Positions 41,988 through 50,847 of a stretch of DNA of 64,000 nucleotides are shown in pieces. The stretch comes from Vibrio aestuarianus (GTDB lineage: Bacteria > Pseudomonadota > Gammaproteobacteria > Enterobacterales > Vibrionaceae): assembly GCF_012395185.1 (NCBI RefSeq), contig NZ_JAAZTU010000002.1, forward strand, positions 1 to 64,000, written 5' to 3'. The number at the start of each line of letters is the position of its first letter. The first letter of the stretch is position 1. The translations under genes and the position numbers were made by a program. The notes under the pieces were generated by a model. That model made no database searches. It saw only the letters and a program-made list of their open reading frames with translations, and was not told the DNA's origin.

Positions 41988-42018
41988 AAAAAAACCTCGC
42001 GACAATGCGAGGTTTTTT
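41988..42018. terminator. Bidirectional terminator between darP and thiQ
   Basis: AAAAAAACCTCGC-GACAAT-GCGAGGTTTTTT lies between two convergent genes. Confidence 0.92.
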
Positions 42019-42038
42019 ATTTCGGTCAATCACTTAGG

Positions 42039-42743
42039 CTATTGCCCTGCCCGCACAAAATCGCTCAGTAAGGGATGCGAATGTTGCGCAGAAAGCTCAG
42101 TAATCTCACCACAGACTAATACCTTTCCTTGCGCCATAAACGCAAAATGACTGGCTATCGCTTTTGCATCGCTGACATGGTGCGTTACCATTACGACAGT
42201 AATCTTCCGCTCAGTGGCTAGTAGCTTAACTAGCGCGAGCATCTCCTCTCTCAGTAGGGGATCCAGCGCTGAAAACGGCTCATCCAGCAACCATATAGGG
42301 TGTGATTGAACAAAACAACGTGCTAGTGCTACGCGCTGACGTTGACCACCAGAAAGCTGCTCTGGCAAACGCTCCAACAGACTCGCAATCCCCACCTGTT
42401 GCGCCGCTTGTTCTACCAAAAGCTGTTGCTCAGCAGATAACTTCAAACCGGGGTGTAAACCAAGACCAATATTTTCGCGCACAGTAAGATGCATAAATAA
42501 ATTATGTTCTTGAAATAGCATCGAAAATGGCCGTAAGTAAGGCGCTTTACCTAACACCGATTGAGCGCTTACTTCAATCTCGCCACTACTCGGCTCAATA
42601 AACCCCGCCACCAAACTCAATAAAGTCGATTTACCTGCACCACTAGGCCCCATTAAGGATATTATCGCTCCTCGCGGCACTGTCAGTGAAAACTCAAACC
42701 ATTCCTGTTGATACTCATATTGCACATCTTTTAGTACTAACAT
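42039..42743 (-). CDS. thiQ: Thiamine ABC transporter ATP-binding protein ThiQ
   Basis: A 234-residue ATPase with Walker A GPSGAGKSTLLSL, signature LSGGQRQRVALARC, Walker B IWLLDEPFSALDP and H-loop THHVSDA. It energises uptake of thiamine and TPP with ThiP and ThiB. The start overlaps the thiP stop by one base. Confidence 0.93.
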   Translation of the reverse strand: MLVLKDVQYEYQQEWFEFSLTVPRGAIISLMGPSGAGKSTLLSLVAGFIEPSSGEIEVSAQSVLGKAPYLRPFSMLFQEHNLFMHLTVRENIGLGLHPGLKLSAEQQLLVEQAAQQVGIASLLERLPEQLSGGQRQRVALARCFVQSHPIWLLDEPFSALDPLLREEMLALVKLLATERKITVVMVTHHVSDAKAIASHFAFMAQGKVLVCGEITELSAQHSHPLLSDFVRAGQ

Positions 42744-44332
42744 TAACGACCTCTTGAGTTGATGCTAAATAAGCGTTCGATAAGGGCAAAGCAACCGACA
42801 CTCAACACCAATAGAGCGAGAGAAACCACTGCTGCCGCCTGCATTTGATAACTGCCTAGCAATTGGAATAGATAAAGCGGTAGAGTTCTAAATTCTTGGC
42901 TACCAAAAAGTGCAATGGCACTTAAATCCCCCATTGAGACCAAAAAGCTGATCGAAAAAGCATGAGCCAGAGGCTTTCTTAATGCTCTGAGTTCAATCAC
43001 TTTAAAACGCTGCCAACCTTTCATACCAAGGCTGGCACACAGCAGTTGGTATTGCTGCGCGCTATGCAGCATTGGCTGGGCTAATGTTTTCAACACATAA
43101 GGCAATGCCATTAAGCCGTTCACCAGCAGCACCACCCAATACGCCATACTAAAAGCATCGGTGAACATTCGTAGTAACAAAAACAGCCCAGTGCTAATCA
43201 CCAGCCCAGGAGTGACCAAAATAATAGTACCCACTAATTCAAGATGATCGGCACGGCGATTACGCAGCTTTAAACGCCAAACGCGGGTGGTAATTAAAAT
43301 GGCCACCCCAGCGCAAACTGCTACCATACTCGCCAATGACGCCACTTGTAACGAAGCCAATAGCGCCTGCCAAAACTTTTCGTCACTCAGCACACTAAAA
43401 AGCTGGGCATTCAAACCGCTCAGCACAACCATCACCAATGGCGGAAGCACTAAAAGTAACGATAGGAGGATCCACGCAGCATCCCAATATTTCGCTTTTC
43501 GGCTATCTCGGCTCACTACATAGTCGACAGGCTTGCGGCCTGCACTTATCGCCAAAGGCTTTGCCAGCCGAGAAATAGAAAGATATAGCACACTGCATAA
43601 CAGCATTTGCCATAAAGCTAATAACGCACCAGCTTGCAGATCAAAATCAAACTTAATCGCTTGGTAGATAGCCAGCTCTATAGTGGTTGATTTTGGTCCA
43701 CCACCTAACGCCATTACCGTAGCAAAACTGGTAAAGCAAAGCATAAACACCAGGCCACACACATGCGGAAGCTGTTGTCTTAAACGTGGCCATTCAACCC
43801 ATTTAAACTGATGCCAGTGGCTCATACCGAGATGCGCGCACAGCTTATGTTGTTCTGCTGGAATTGTTTCTAACGCTTGCAGCAACAAACGGCTGGCATA
43901 AGGAAGGTTAAAGAACAGGTGAGCCAGTAAAATCCCGTTTAAACCGTAGATGGAAAACGGCAATTTTGTATCAAACCATGCCAGCAACGAAGCTAATACG
44001 CCGCTATTGCCATAGATAGCCAACAAACCAAAGACCCCTACCAGTACCGGAAGCACTAAGGTTGTGGCAAACAGTTTGAGGATCAAATCGCGCCCCCAAA
44101 AGCGGCGGCGGTAAAAGGCATGTGCCACTGGAATCGCCAATCCCACACTGAGCAGCATTGAGAGTGAAGCTTGGTAAAAACTGAATAGGGTAACATGACG
44201 ATAATAAGGGTCATGCCATACTTGCAACACATTGAGACTCGGCGCGTGTAGCAGCAGTGCAGCAAGCGCACAAATAACAAAGGTCGCGACCACGATCGCG
44301 ACCCCAATGCCGATTTTAGGAATCGAATTCAA
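42743..44332 (-). CDS. thiP: Thiamine ABC transporter permease ThiP
   Basis: A 529-residue permease of two fused halves with about 12 helices, each half with an EAA-type loop (ETIPAEQHKLCAHLGMSHWHQF and AQQYQLLCASLGMKGWQRF). Length matches E. coli ThiP (536). It lies 34 bases after thiB. Confidence 0.93.
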   Translation of the reverse strand: MNSIPKIGIGVAIVVATFVICALAALLLHAPSLNVLQVWHDPYYRHVTLFSFYQASLSMLLSVGLAIPVAHAFYRRRFWGRDLILKLFATTLVLPVLVGVFGLLAIYGNSGVLASLLAWFDTKLPFSIYGLNGILLAHLFFNLPYASRLLLQALETIPAEQHKLCAHLGMSHWHQFKWVEWPRLRQQLPHVCGLVFMLCFTSFATVMALGGGPKSTTIELAIYQAIKFDFDLQAGALLALWQMLLCSVLYLSISRLAKPLAISAGRKPVDYVVSRDSRKAKYWDAAWILLSLLLVLPPLVMVVLSGLNAQLFSVLSDEKFWQALLASLQVASLASMVAVCAGVAILITTRVWRLKLRNRRADHLELVGTIILVTPGLVISTGLFLLLRMFTDAFSMAYWVVLLVNGLMALPYVLKTLAQPMLHSAQQYQLLCASLGMKGWQRFKVIELRALRKPLAHAFSISFLVSMGDLSAIALFGSQEFRTLPLYLFQLLGSYQMQAAAVVSLALLVLSVGCFALIERLFSINSRGR

Positions 44333-44366
44333 ACCTTATGTGACCTTAATTTAAGCTTATATAGCC

Positions 44367-45359
44367 TTAAAATGTTAATGCGTTTTGCCATTCTCGTATC
44401 CACGGCTTACGCATTTCAGACACCTCTTGCGCGCTAAATGTAAGTGCTTTTTGTGGTACGTTGAGAGTTTCAAACCCTTTAGGCAACTCAACCGATGTGA
44501 CTGGATACATCCAGTTTCCGGTTGGGATTACCGATTGGAATTGAGCACTTAAAATAAACTGCATGAACTCATCAGCCAATTTCTCGTTTGCAGTACCTTT
44601 CATTTTTGCAGCGACTTCCACTTGCATGTAATGACCTTCGGTAAAATCGGCTGTCGCGTATTTGTTATCATTTTCAGCAATTAAATGGTAAGCCGGAGAT
44701 GTGGTATAAGACAGTACCAGATCAGACTCACCTTCTAAAAACATCGAATACGCTTCCGACCAACCTTTAGTTACCGTCACGGTTTTCTTCGCTAACTTTT
44801 GCCAAGCTTCACTTACATCATCACCGTATACGGTTTTCATCCACAGCAATAAGCCTTGTCCTGGTGTTGAAGTTCGTGGATCTTGATAAATGACTTTTAA
44901 ATCATCACGTTGTTCAACCAGTTCTTTTAAGCTTTTCGGTGGGTTAGTCGTCTTCTCTTTGTTGTAAACAAAAGCAAAATAACCATAATCGTATGGCACG
45001 AACATATCATCGCTCCAACCATTCGGTAAGGTTACGTTACTGGTATCAACACTGTGTGTGGTGAGTAGCCCCGTCTGCTTGGCTTCTGCCATCAGGTTGT
45101 TATCCAAACCGAGTACGATATCAGCTTTAGTATTGTTACCTTCAAGACGTAAGCGGTTAAGAATAGATACGCCATCATCAAGCGCGACAAAGTTAATATC
45201 GCAGCCACATTGTGCTTCAAATGCTTTTTCAATCGCAGGACCTGGGCCCCAATCGGCAGCAAAAGAATCGTAGGTATATACGGTTAACTTGTTTTCAGCA
45301 GCATGCACTGAGAAAGTGGTGATGGTAGCAAGTGCAATAGCACTTAAAGTGGTTTTCAC
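44367..45359 (-). CDS. thiB: Thiamine-binding periplasmic protein ThiB
   Basis: A 330-residue periplasmic binding protein with signal peptide (MKTTLSAIALATITTFSVHA). The mature part begins AENKLTVYTYDSFAADWGPGP, close to E. coli TbpA. The GTG at 45359 is chosen because AAGGAG precedes it by 8 bases and it gives a proper signal peptide. It is the first gene of thiBPQ and lies under a TPP riboswitch. Confidence 0.93.
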   Translation of the reverse strand: MKTTLSAIALATITTFSVHAAENKLTVYTYDSFAADWGPGPAIEKAFEAQCGCDINFVALDDGVSILNRLRLEGNNTKADIVLGLDNNLMAEAKQTGLLTTHSVDTSNVTLPNGWSDDMFVPYDYGYFAFVYNKEKTTNPPKSLKELVEQRDDLKVIYQDPRTSTPGQGLLLWMKTVYGDDVSEAWQKLAKKTVTVTKGWSEAYSMFLEGESDLVLSYTTSPAYHLIAENDNKYATADFTEGHYMQVEVAAKMKGTANEKLADEFMQFILSAQFQSVIPTGNWMYPVTSVELPKGFETLNVPQKALTFSAQEVSEMRKPWIREWQNALTF

Positions 45360-45437
45360 TGGTCGCTCTCCTTGGTTGAGCGGCACAGGCTTGAGGAGGA
45401 TGAGAATATTCCGTTATTCCTATTCTGAAATCCTAAC

Positions 45438-45540
45438 CCAATTCCTACGCCAGCATTATCTGGTTCAGGTTTACGGGTCCCAAGCTCGCGCTTGATCTCA
45501 GCTGCATTCACTAGACGAATGGTTCGCTCCCCGATGAGTA
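45438..45540 (-). promoter_or_regulatory. TPP (THI-box) riboswitch controlling thiBPQ
   Basis: On the minus strand the conserved pieces occur in order: TCGGGGAGC, GCTGAGATCAAGC, GGGACCCGTAAACCTGAACC, AGATAATGCTGGCGTAGGAA. These are the P2-P3 and P4-P5 sensor arms of the thiamine pyrophosphate aptamer. No T-run terminator follows. A CTCCT-containing stretch (45391-45400) can pair with the thiB Shine-Dalgarno (45368-45373), suggesting translational control. Confidence 0.95.
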
Positions 45541-45613
45541 AGCAAGATTGTAATTGCAATTGCTCGAATAAGCTACTCTCTACATCACTAACAACCTTCT
45601 ACACTTCAGCAAA

Positions 45614-46240
45614 CTATGCACCGCGTTGATCGTATCCCCAACGCGGAACTAAACCTTGTTCAACCCCCAGATGATCCAAAATACGGGCAACCATAAAGTC
45701 GACTAAATCCTCGATGGATTGGGGTTGATGATAGAACCCCGGCGCAGCGGGCATAATCGTTACCCCCATTTGCGACAATTTGAGCATATTTTCAAGATGC
45801 AAAGTTGAGAATGGGGTTTCGCGTACCACCAGCAACAGTTGTCCACGCTCTTTCATGACCACATCGGCAGCGCGTTCGATCAAATTATCCGACATACCAT
45901 GAGCAATCGCGGCCACACTGCCTGCAGAGCAAGGACACACCACCATCTGTTTTGGCGCAGCAGAACCAGAAGCTACGGGAGAAAACCAGTCTTCTTTACC
46001 GCAAACAATCAACTTATCAGCGTCACAATGGAGGTGTTCAACCAATGCCGCTTTCGCAGCTTCAGGCCCACTAGGTAACTTCAAACCATGTTCTGTCGCC
46101 AGCACAACCCGCGCCGCGGATGAGATCAGCAAATAAACTTGGTAATCTGCGGCAAGCAAACACTCAAGCAAACGCAGTCCGTAAGGAGCACCTGAAGCGC
46201 CAGTAAAAGCCAATGTGATAGTTTTCTGTTTTGTTGTCAT
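45614..46240 (-). CDS. ubiX: Flavin prenyltransferase UbiX
   Basis: A 208-residue flavoprotein ([81 protein letters not shown]). It makes prenylated FMN for the UbiD decarboxylase in ubiquinone synthesis. It follows mpl by 27 bases on the same strand. Confidence 0.94.
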   Translation of the reverse strand: MTTKQKTITLAFTGASGAPYGLRLLECLLAADYQVYLLISSAARVVLATEHGLKLPSGPEAAKAALVEHLHCDADKLIVCGKEDWFSPVASGSAAPKQMVVCPCSAGSVAAIAHGMSDNLIERAADVVMKERGQLLLVVRETPFSTLHLENMLKLSQMGVTIMPAAPGFYHQPQSIEDLVDFMVARILDHLGVEQGLVPRWGYDQRGA

Positions 46241-46267
46241 AGCTCTATTTCACTTGTGCGACTGGTA

Positions 46268-47626
46268 TTAGATGACTTGCTTCAAAGCAAGCAGTAACTT
46301 GTTATGAATACCTTCAAAACCACCATTACTCATCACCAATATTTGGTCACCCGGCTTAGCTTCATGAGCGATTTGCGCCACGAAAGCATCAATATCATCA
46401 TTGACATACGCAGGTTGTGAACATTGGTCTGCAACATCCTGCACCGACCAAGGAATATTATTAGGCTGATAGAGATAAACGGAGTCCGCTTGTTGCAACG
46501 ATGCAGCCAAGGTTTGTTTATGCACGCCCAACTTCATTGTCGCCGAACGTGGCTCTAAAACCGCGATAATTTTCTTATCGCCAACCTTGTTACGTAAACC
46601 GCCCAAGGTAAGTTCAATCGCCGTTGGGTGATGAGCAAAATCATCAAAAACGCTAATCTCATTCACTTCGCCTTTGAGCTCTAAACGACGTTTGGTATTA
46701 ATGAACTTAGATAACGCTTCACAAGCAAGATCAGGGGTGACACCAACGTGACGCGCAGCGCCAATCGCCATTAAGGCATTATCGACATTGTGATCACCAA
46801 CAAGATCCCATTTGACTGTGCCCACTAATTCATTGCGCAAGAAAACGTTAAATTGAGAACCATCACGGATAATTTTCTCTGCCTTCCATTCACCTTGTTC
46901 ACCCGTGAACTCGGTTTCGCTCCAACAGCCACGAGCTAAAACATCCGATAATGCGCTATCTTGTTGAGGTGCAAAGATACGACCATTTCCAGGAACCGTA
47001 CGCACTAAGTGATGAAATTGACGCTTGATCGCTTCAAGATCATCAAAAATATCAGCATGATCAAACTCAAGATTATTCATAACCAAGGTTCTAGGGTGGT
47101 AGTGAACAAACTTAGAACGCTTATCGAAAAAAGCACTGTCATATTCGTCGGCTTCCACTACAAAAAACATGCTATCACCTAAACGGGCAGAAATACCAAA
47201 GTTACCTAGCACCCCGCCGACCAAGAATCCCGGTTGGTAACCGCACGCTTCTAAAATCCACGCGAGCATACTAGAAGTCGTGGTTTTACCATGTGTTCCA
47301 GATACCGCCAGAACCCAGCGATCATGCAATAGGAACTCTTGTAACCATTGGGGGCCAGAGGTATAGCGCAGGTTGTTATTCAGCACATATTCAACACAAG
47401 GGTTACCACGGCTCATCGCATTGCCGATCACCACCAGATCTGGCTTTGGCTCTAATTGGACAGGATCAAATCCTTCGATAATCTCAATGCCTTGAGACTC
47501 TAATAAAGTGCTCATTGGGGGGTATACATTGGCATCACTACCCGTGACTTTATGGCCTAATTGACGAGCCAAAACCGCAGCACCTCCCATAAATGTACCG
47601 CAGATCCCAAGAATATGAATATGCAT
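46268..47626 (-). CDS. mpl: Murein tripeptide ligase Mpl
   Basis: A 452-residue Mur-ligase-family enzyme (MHIHILGICGTFMGGAAVLARQLGHKVTGSDANVYPPMS; ATP loop VSGTHGKTTTSSM; EADEYDSAFFDKRSKFVHY). It links recycled L-Ala-D-Glu-meso-DAP tripeptide to UDP-MurNAc in peptidoglycan recycling. It is divergent from fbp as in E. coli. Confidence 0.95.
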   Translation of the reverse strand: MHIHILGICGTFMGGAAVLARQLGHKVTGSDANVYPPMSTLLESQGIEIIEGFDPVQLEPKPDLVVIGNAMSRGNPCVEYVLNNNLRYTSGPQWLQEFLLHDRWVLAVSGTHGKTTTSSMLAWILEACGYQPGFLVGGVLGNFGISARLGDSMFFVVEADEYDSAFFDKRSKFVHYHPRTLVMNNLEFDHADIFDDLEAIKRQFHHLVRTVPGNGRIFAPQQDSALSDVLARGCWSETEFTGEQGEWKAEKIIRDGSQFNVFLRNELVGTVKWDLVGDHNVDNALMAIGAARHVGVTPDLACEALSKFINTKRRLELKGEVNEISVFDDFAHHPTAIELTLGGLRNKVGDKKIIAVLEPRSATMKLGVHKQTLAASLQQADSVYLYQPNNIPWSVQDVADQCSQPAYVNDDIDAFVAQIAHEAKPGDQILVMSNGGFEGIHNKLLLALKQVI

Positions 47627-47805
47627 AAAACCTAGCCTCGCACATTGCGTTGTGAGTTATTGCCCCATTATCACCATCCAACCAAGAAAAGCGAGCTCGT
47701 TTGCAACTTCAAAAAAGTCGACAAACAAATTGAGATCTCAATCTGTTAGTTCATTACCATTAAAAAGATCTAACCTTTAAAATCGCATTGTTACCCGAAC
47801 GTTAT

Positions 47806-47824
47806 GAAACGGGTCACCCGTTTC
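47806..47824. promoter_or_regulatory. 19-bp perfect palindrome in the mpl/fbp control region
   Basis: GAAACGGGT-C-ACCCGTTTC is a perfect 9-1-9 inverted repeat, 73 bases before fbp. It could be an operator for a sugar-responsive regulator or an RNA hairpin in the fbp leader. It is not a terminator (no T-run) and does not match the Cra consensus well. Confidence 0.45.
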
Positions 47825-47887
47825 GAGCAACATTCCAATAAGAGGATGGGCGACGAAACAAAATACCCCCAAAAATATCTATGTTAA

Positions 47888-48907
<1,020 letters not shown>

Positions 48908-48921
48908 TCATCAAGACGAAC

Positions 48922-48948
48922 AAGCGCCTAGTATCAGGCGCTTTTTTT
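48922..48948 (+). terminator. Terminator after fbp
   Basis: AAGCGCCT-AGTATC-AGGCGCTT followed by a T-run, 15 bases after the fbp stop. Confidence 0.9.
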
Positions 48949-48963
48949 CTACCCAAAATCATC

Positions 48964-49000
48964 GAGACCCAAACTATTTGGAGTTGCAGGTAGGCGAGCG
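48964..49000. repeat. ERIC end fragment
   Basis: The stretch ACCCAAACTATTTGGAGTTG followed by CAGGTAGGCGAGCG resembles the left arm of the intact ERIC 120 bases further right. Only this end is recognisable. Confidence 0.55.
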
Positions 49001-49084
49001 TAACACTACTACAGCCTCATCGAAAAATGGCACAAAGCTCTTGTTTATGGGTTTACACTATTTCGTGTTTACCGCTACAGTTTC

Positions 49085-49212
49085 TATACCCAAACCACTT
49101 GAAGTTGCAGGTAGGCGGCAAGTAAGTGAATCCCCATGAGCATAGATAAACTATGTGATTGGGGTGAGGGAACGTAGCCAACACCGCTGCAACTTCAAGT
49201 AGGAAGGGTATA
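49085..49212. repeat. ERIC element, complete
   Basis: A 128-bp imperfect palindrome from TATACCC to GGGTATA. It contains GTGAATCCCCATGAGCATAGA and GTGATTGGGGTGAGG, close to the two classical ERIC primer sites, and the arms ACTTGAAGTTGCAG and CTGCAACTTCAAGT. ERICs are non-coding intergenic elements of enterobacteria and vibrios that fold into long hairpins when transcribed. It lies between fbp and ppa. Confidence 0.9.
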
Positions 49213-49250
49213 CGTTATTTCTATTAACATTTAGCGATTCAAGTCCAGTA

Positions 49251-49412
49251 ATACCAATCACAGTAAATAAGTGATCAGAAATAGCGCAGGAAAAAGGCTT
49301 GAGAACAAGGCAGGATTTTTCGATAAGTAGTTATTCTACAATCAAAAATTCTAACGCAGTTATCAAGCATTTTAACCAGCTAGGATGAACAGTTATTTAC
49401 TACGATTGGTAT
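49251..49412. repeat. 162-bp MITE-like interspersed repeat, copy 2
   Basis: Same element as 16624-16785, in the same orientation, with two single-base differences. Its right terminal inverted repeat ends 20 bases before the ppa start. The end sequence GATTGGTAT joined to AAT creates TATAAT at 49410-49415, a perfect -10 hexamer pointing at ppa. Confidence 0.92.
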
Positions 49413-49415
49413 AAT
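49386..49415 (+). promoter_or_regulatory. Possible ppa promoter at the edge of the repeat
   Basis: A consensus TATAAT (49410-49415) lies at the repeat junction. The best -35 is TGAACA (49386-49391) with an 18-bp spacer, a weak match to TTGACA. The start codon of ppa is only 17 bases after the -10, leaving a leader of about 10 bases, so a second promoter further upstream may be the main one. Confidence 0.35.
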
Positions 49416-49432
49416 TGAAAAGGAAATATCAA

Positions 49433-49960
49433 ATGAGCTTAAACAACGTACCTGCGGGTAAATCATTACCTGATGATCTTTACGTAGTGATTGAGATCCC
49501 AGCCAATGCTGACCCAATCAAATATGAAGTAGATAAAGAATCTGGCGCTGTGTTTGTTGACCGCTTTATGTCAGCCCCGATGTTCTACCCATGTAACTAC
49601 GGTTATGTGAACCACACATTGTCATTAGATGGTGACCCAGTCGATGTCTTGGTGCCAACTCCTTACCCGCTAATGCCTGGTTCAGTAATTCGTTGTCGCC
49701 CAGTGGGTGTGTTGAAAATGACCGATGAATCTGGAGAGGACGCAAAAGTTGTCGCGGTGCCTCATTCAAAATTATCCAAAGAGTACGATCATATTCAAGA
49801 TGTAGACGACTTACCTGCTTTACTGAAAGCACAAATCACCCAATTCTTTGAACGCTACAAAGAATTAGAAGCCGGAAAATGGGTCAAAGTGGATGGCTGG
49901 GAAGATGCCGCCGCTGCTCGCGCTGAAATTCTATCGTCTTACGAGCGCGCACAACAATAA
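49433..49960 (+). CDS. ppa: Inorganic pyrophosphatase (family I)
   Basis: A 175-residue cytosolic enzyme hydrolysing pyrophosphate. The signature region is DGDPVDVLV (Asp metal ligands), with [15 protein letters not shown] and YPCNYGYV. The ATG at 49433 follows AAAGGAAA; the open frame extends six codons upstream into the repeat and is not used. Confidence 0.96.
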   Translation: MSLNNVPAGKSLPDDLYVVIEIPANADPIKYEVDKESGAVFVDRFMSAPMFYPCNYGYVNHTLSLDGDPVDVLVPTPYPLMPGSVIRCRPVGVLKMTDESGEDAKVVAVPHSKLSKEYDHIQDVDDLPALLKAQITQFFERYKELEAGKWVKVDGWEDAAAARAEILSSYERAQQ

Positions 49961-49991
49961 TTTGTGAGTGAAGCGCTGCGTATCAGGAAGG

Positions 49992-50016
49992 CAAGAGCCA
50001 GCAGTGACTGGCTCTT
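49992..50016. terminator. Hairpin between ppa and the lipoprotein gene
   Basis: CAAGAGCCAG-CAGTGA-CTGGCTCTTG is a 10-bp perfect stem between convergent genes. There is no strong T-run on either side, so it may act as a weak terminator or RNA-stability hairpin. Confidence 0.55.
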
Positions 50017-50023
50017 GAAGATA

Positions 50024-50359
50024 CTAGAATCGACCAGCGGTTGATTGGCGACCCGATATGTAGTCTTGTTGGAAAAATACATTGTCTTTATCACACACAC
50101 CCAAGTACGGTTTACCGATAACCCCAAGTATATAAGCATTTTGTTGGCAATACATCGCTCTTCCTTGCTCGTATCCGTCGCTATAAGCGAGATAAAGCTC
50201 ATCCGATGTAGCTAATTTTTCAACTGAGAGTTTCAATAGTCCTTTCTCTCCCTGTTCCTTACCAAATTGCAACCAATCGCTATTCACTGATGTTGTCGGA
50301 GTTGGTTGAACTGCACAACCAAATAACACAAATGTAAGTAGTAACAAAATAGGCTTCAT
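50024..50359 (-). CDS. DUF2799-type lipoprotein
   Basis: A 111-residue predicted lipoprotein. Signal peptide MKPILLLLTFVLFGC with lipobox LFGC, lipidated on C15. The mature part has the DUF2799 pattern (DWLQFGKEQGEKG; LYLAYSDGYEQGRAMYCQQNAYILGVIG; YLGVCDKD). The residue after Cys is Ala, not Asp, so outer-membrane sorting is expected. The ATG at 50359 is preceded by AAGGAGG. Function of the family is unknown. Confidence 0.85.
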   Translation of the reverse strand: MKPILLLLTFVLFGCAVQPTPTTSVNSDWLQFGKEQGEKGLLKLSVEKLATSDELYLAYSDGYEQGRAMYCQQNAYILGVIGKPYLGVCDKDNVFFQQDYISGRQSTAGRF

Positions 50360-50414
50360 AAAACACCTCCTTGACACAGACACCATAATAATACGGATTC
50401 ACTTACCAATTAGT

Positions 50415-50762
50415 TCACACTCTTTGACACCAATCCCCAGAATCAATCTGCGAATTTAAGTCACCGACTTGTTGATAGATATACACCCAAGCACGGCCAA
50501 AAGGGGTATCAATCATTTCTCGTCGATATTCCACAGGAACATCTTCTAAAATATCGAGCTGCTTGAGCGTTGCTTCATCGATCATATACACTTCACCAGT
50601 AATCGATTGATGGCCTTTTATAAGACCAGGATACGCGCCTAAATCATACAATGCATATTCAGATGCTGTTATAAAGGATCCTAGCATTTGACCAGACTGC
50701 AAAAAATGATGATTGCTTTCACCTTGGCGCAACGTGCCATATACAAAGACCAAATGCTGCAT
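50415..50762 (-). CDS. ytfP: Gamma-glutamylcyclotransferase-fold protein YtfP
   Basis: A 115-residue GGCT-like protein (VFVYGTLRQGESNHHFL; ALYDLGAYPGLIKG; GEVYMIDEATLKQLDILEDVPVEYRREMI). The conserved YGTLR/YGSLR loop is present. It belongs to the YtfP/BtrG family whose enzymatic role in most bacteria is unproved. It lies downstream of tamB, as in E. coli. Confidence 0.9.
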   Translation of the reverse strand: MQHLVFVYGTLRQGESNHHFLQSGQMLGSFITASEYALYDLGAYPGLIKGHQSITGEVYMIDEATLKQLDILEDVPVEYRREMIDTPFGRAWVYIYQQVGDLNSQIDSGDWCQRV

Positions 50763-50847
50763 TTTACTTTCCCTAGTAAGTTAAGATTTATCTAACAGGC
50801 TAAAACTCGCGGCACTTCCATACCGAAGAACTCGGAACTCAGCAGGC

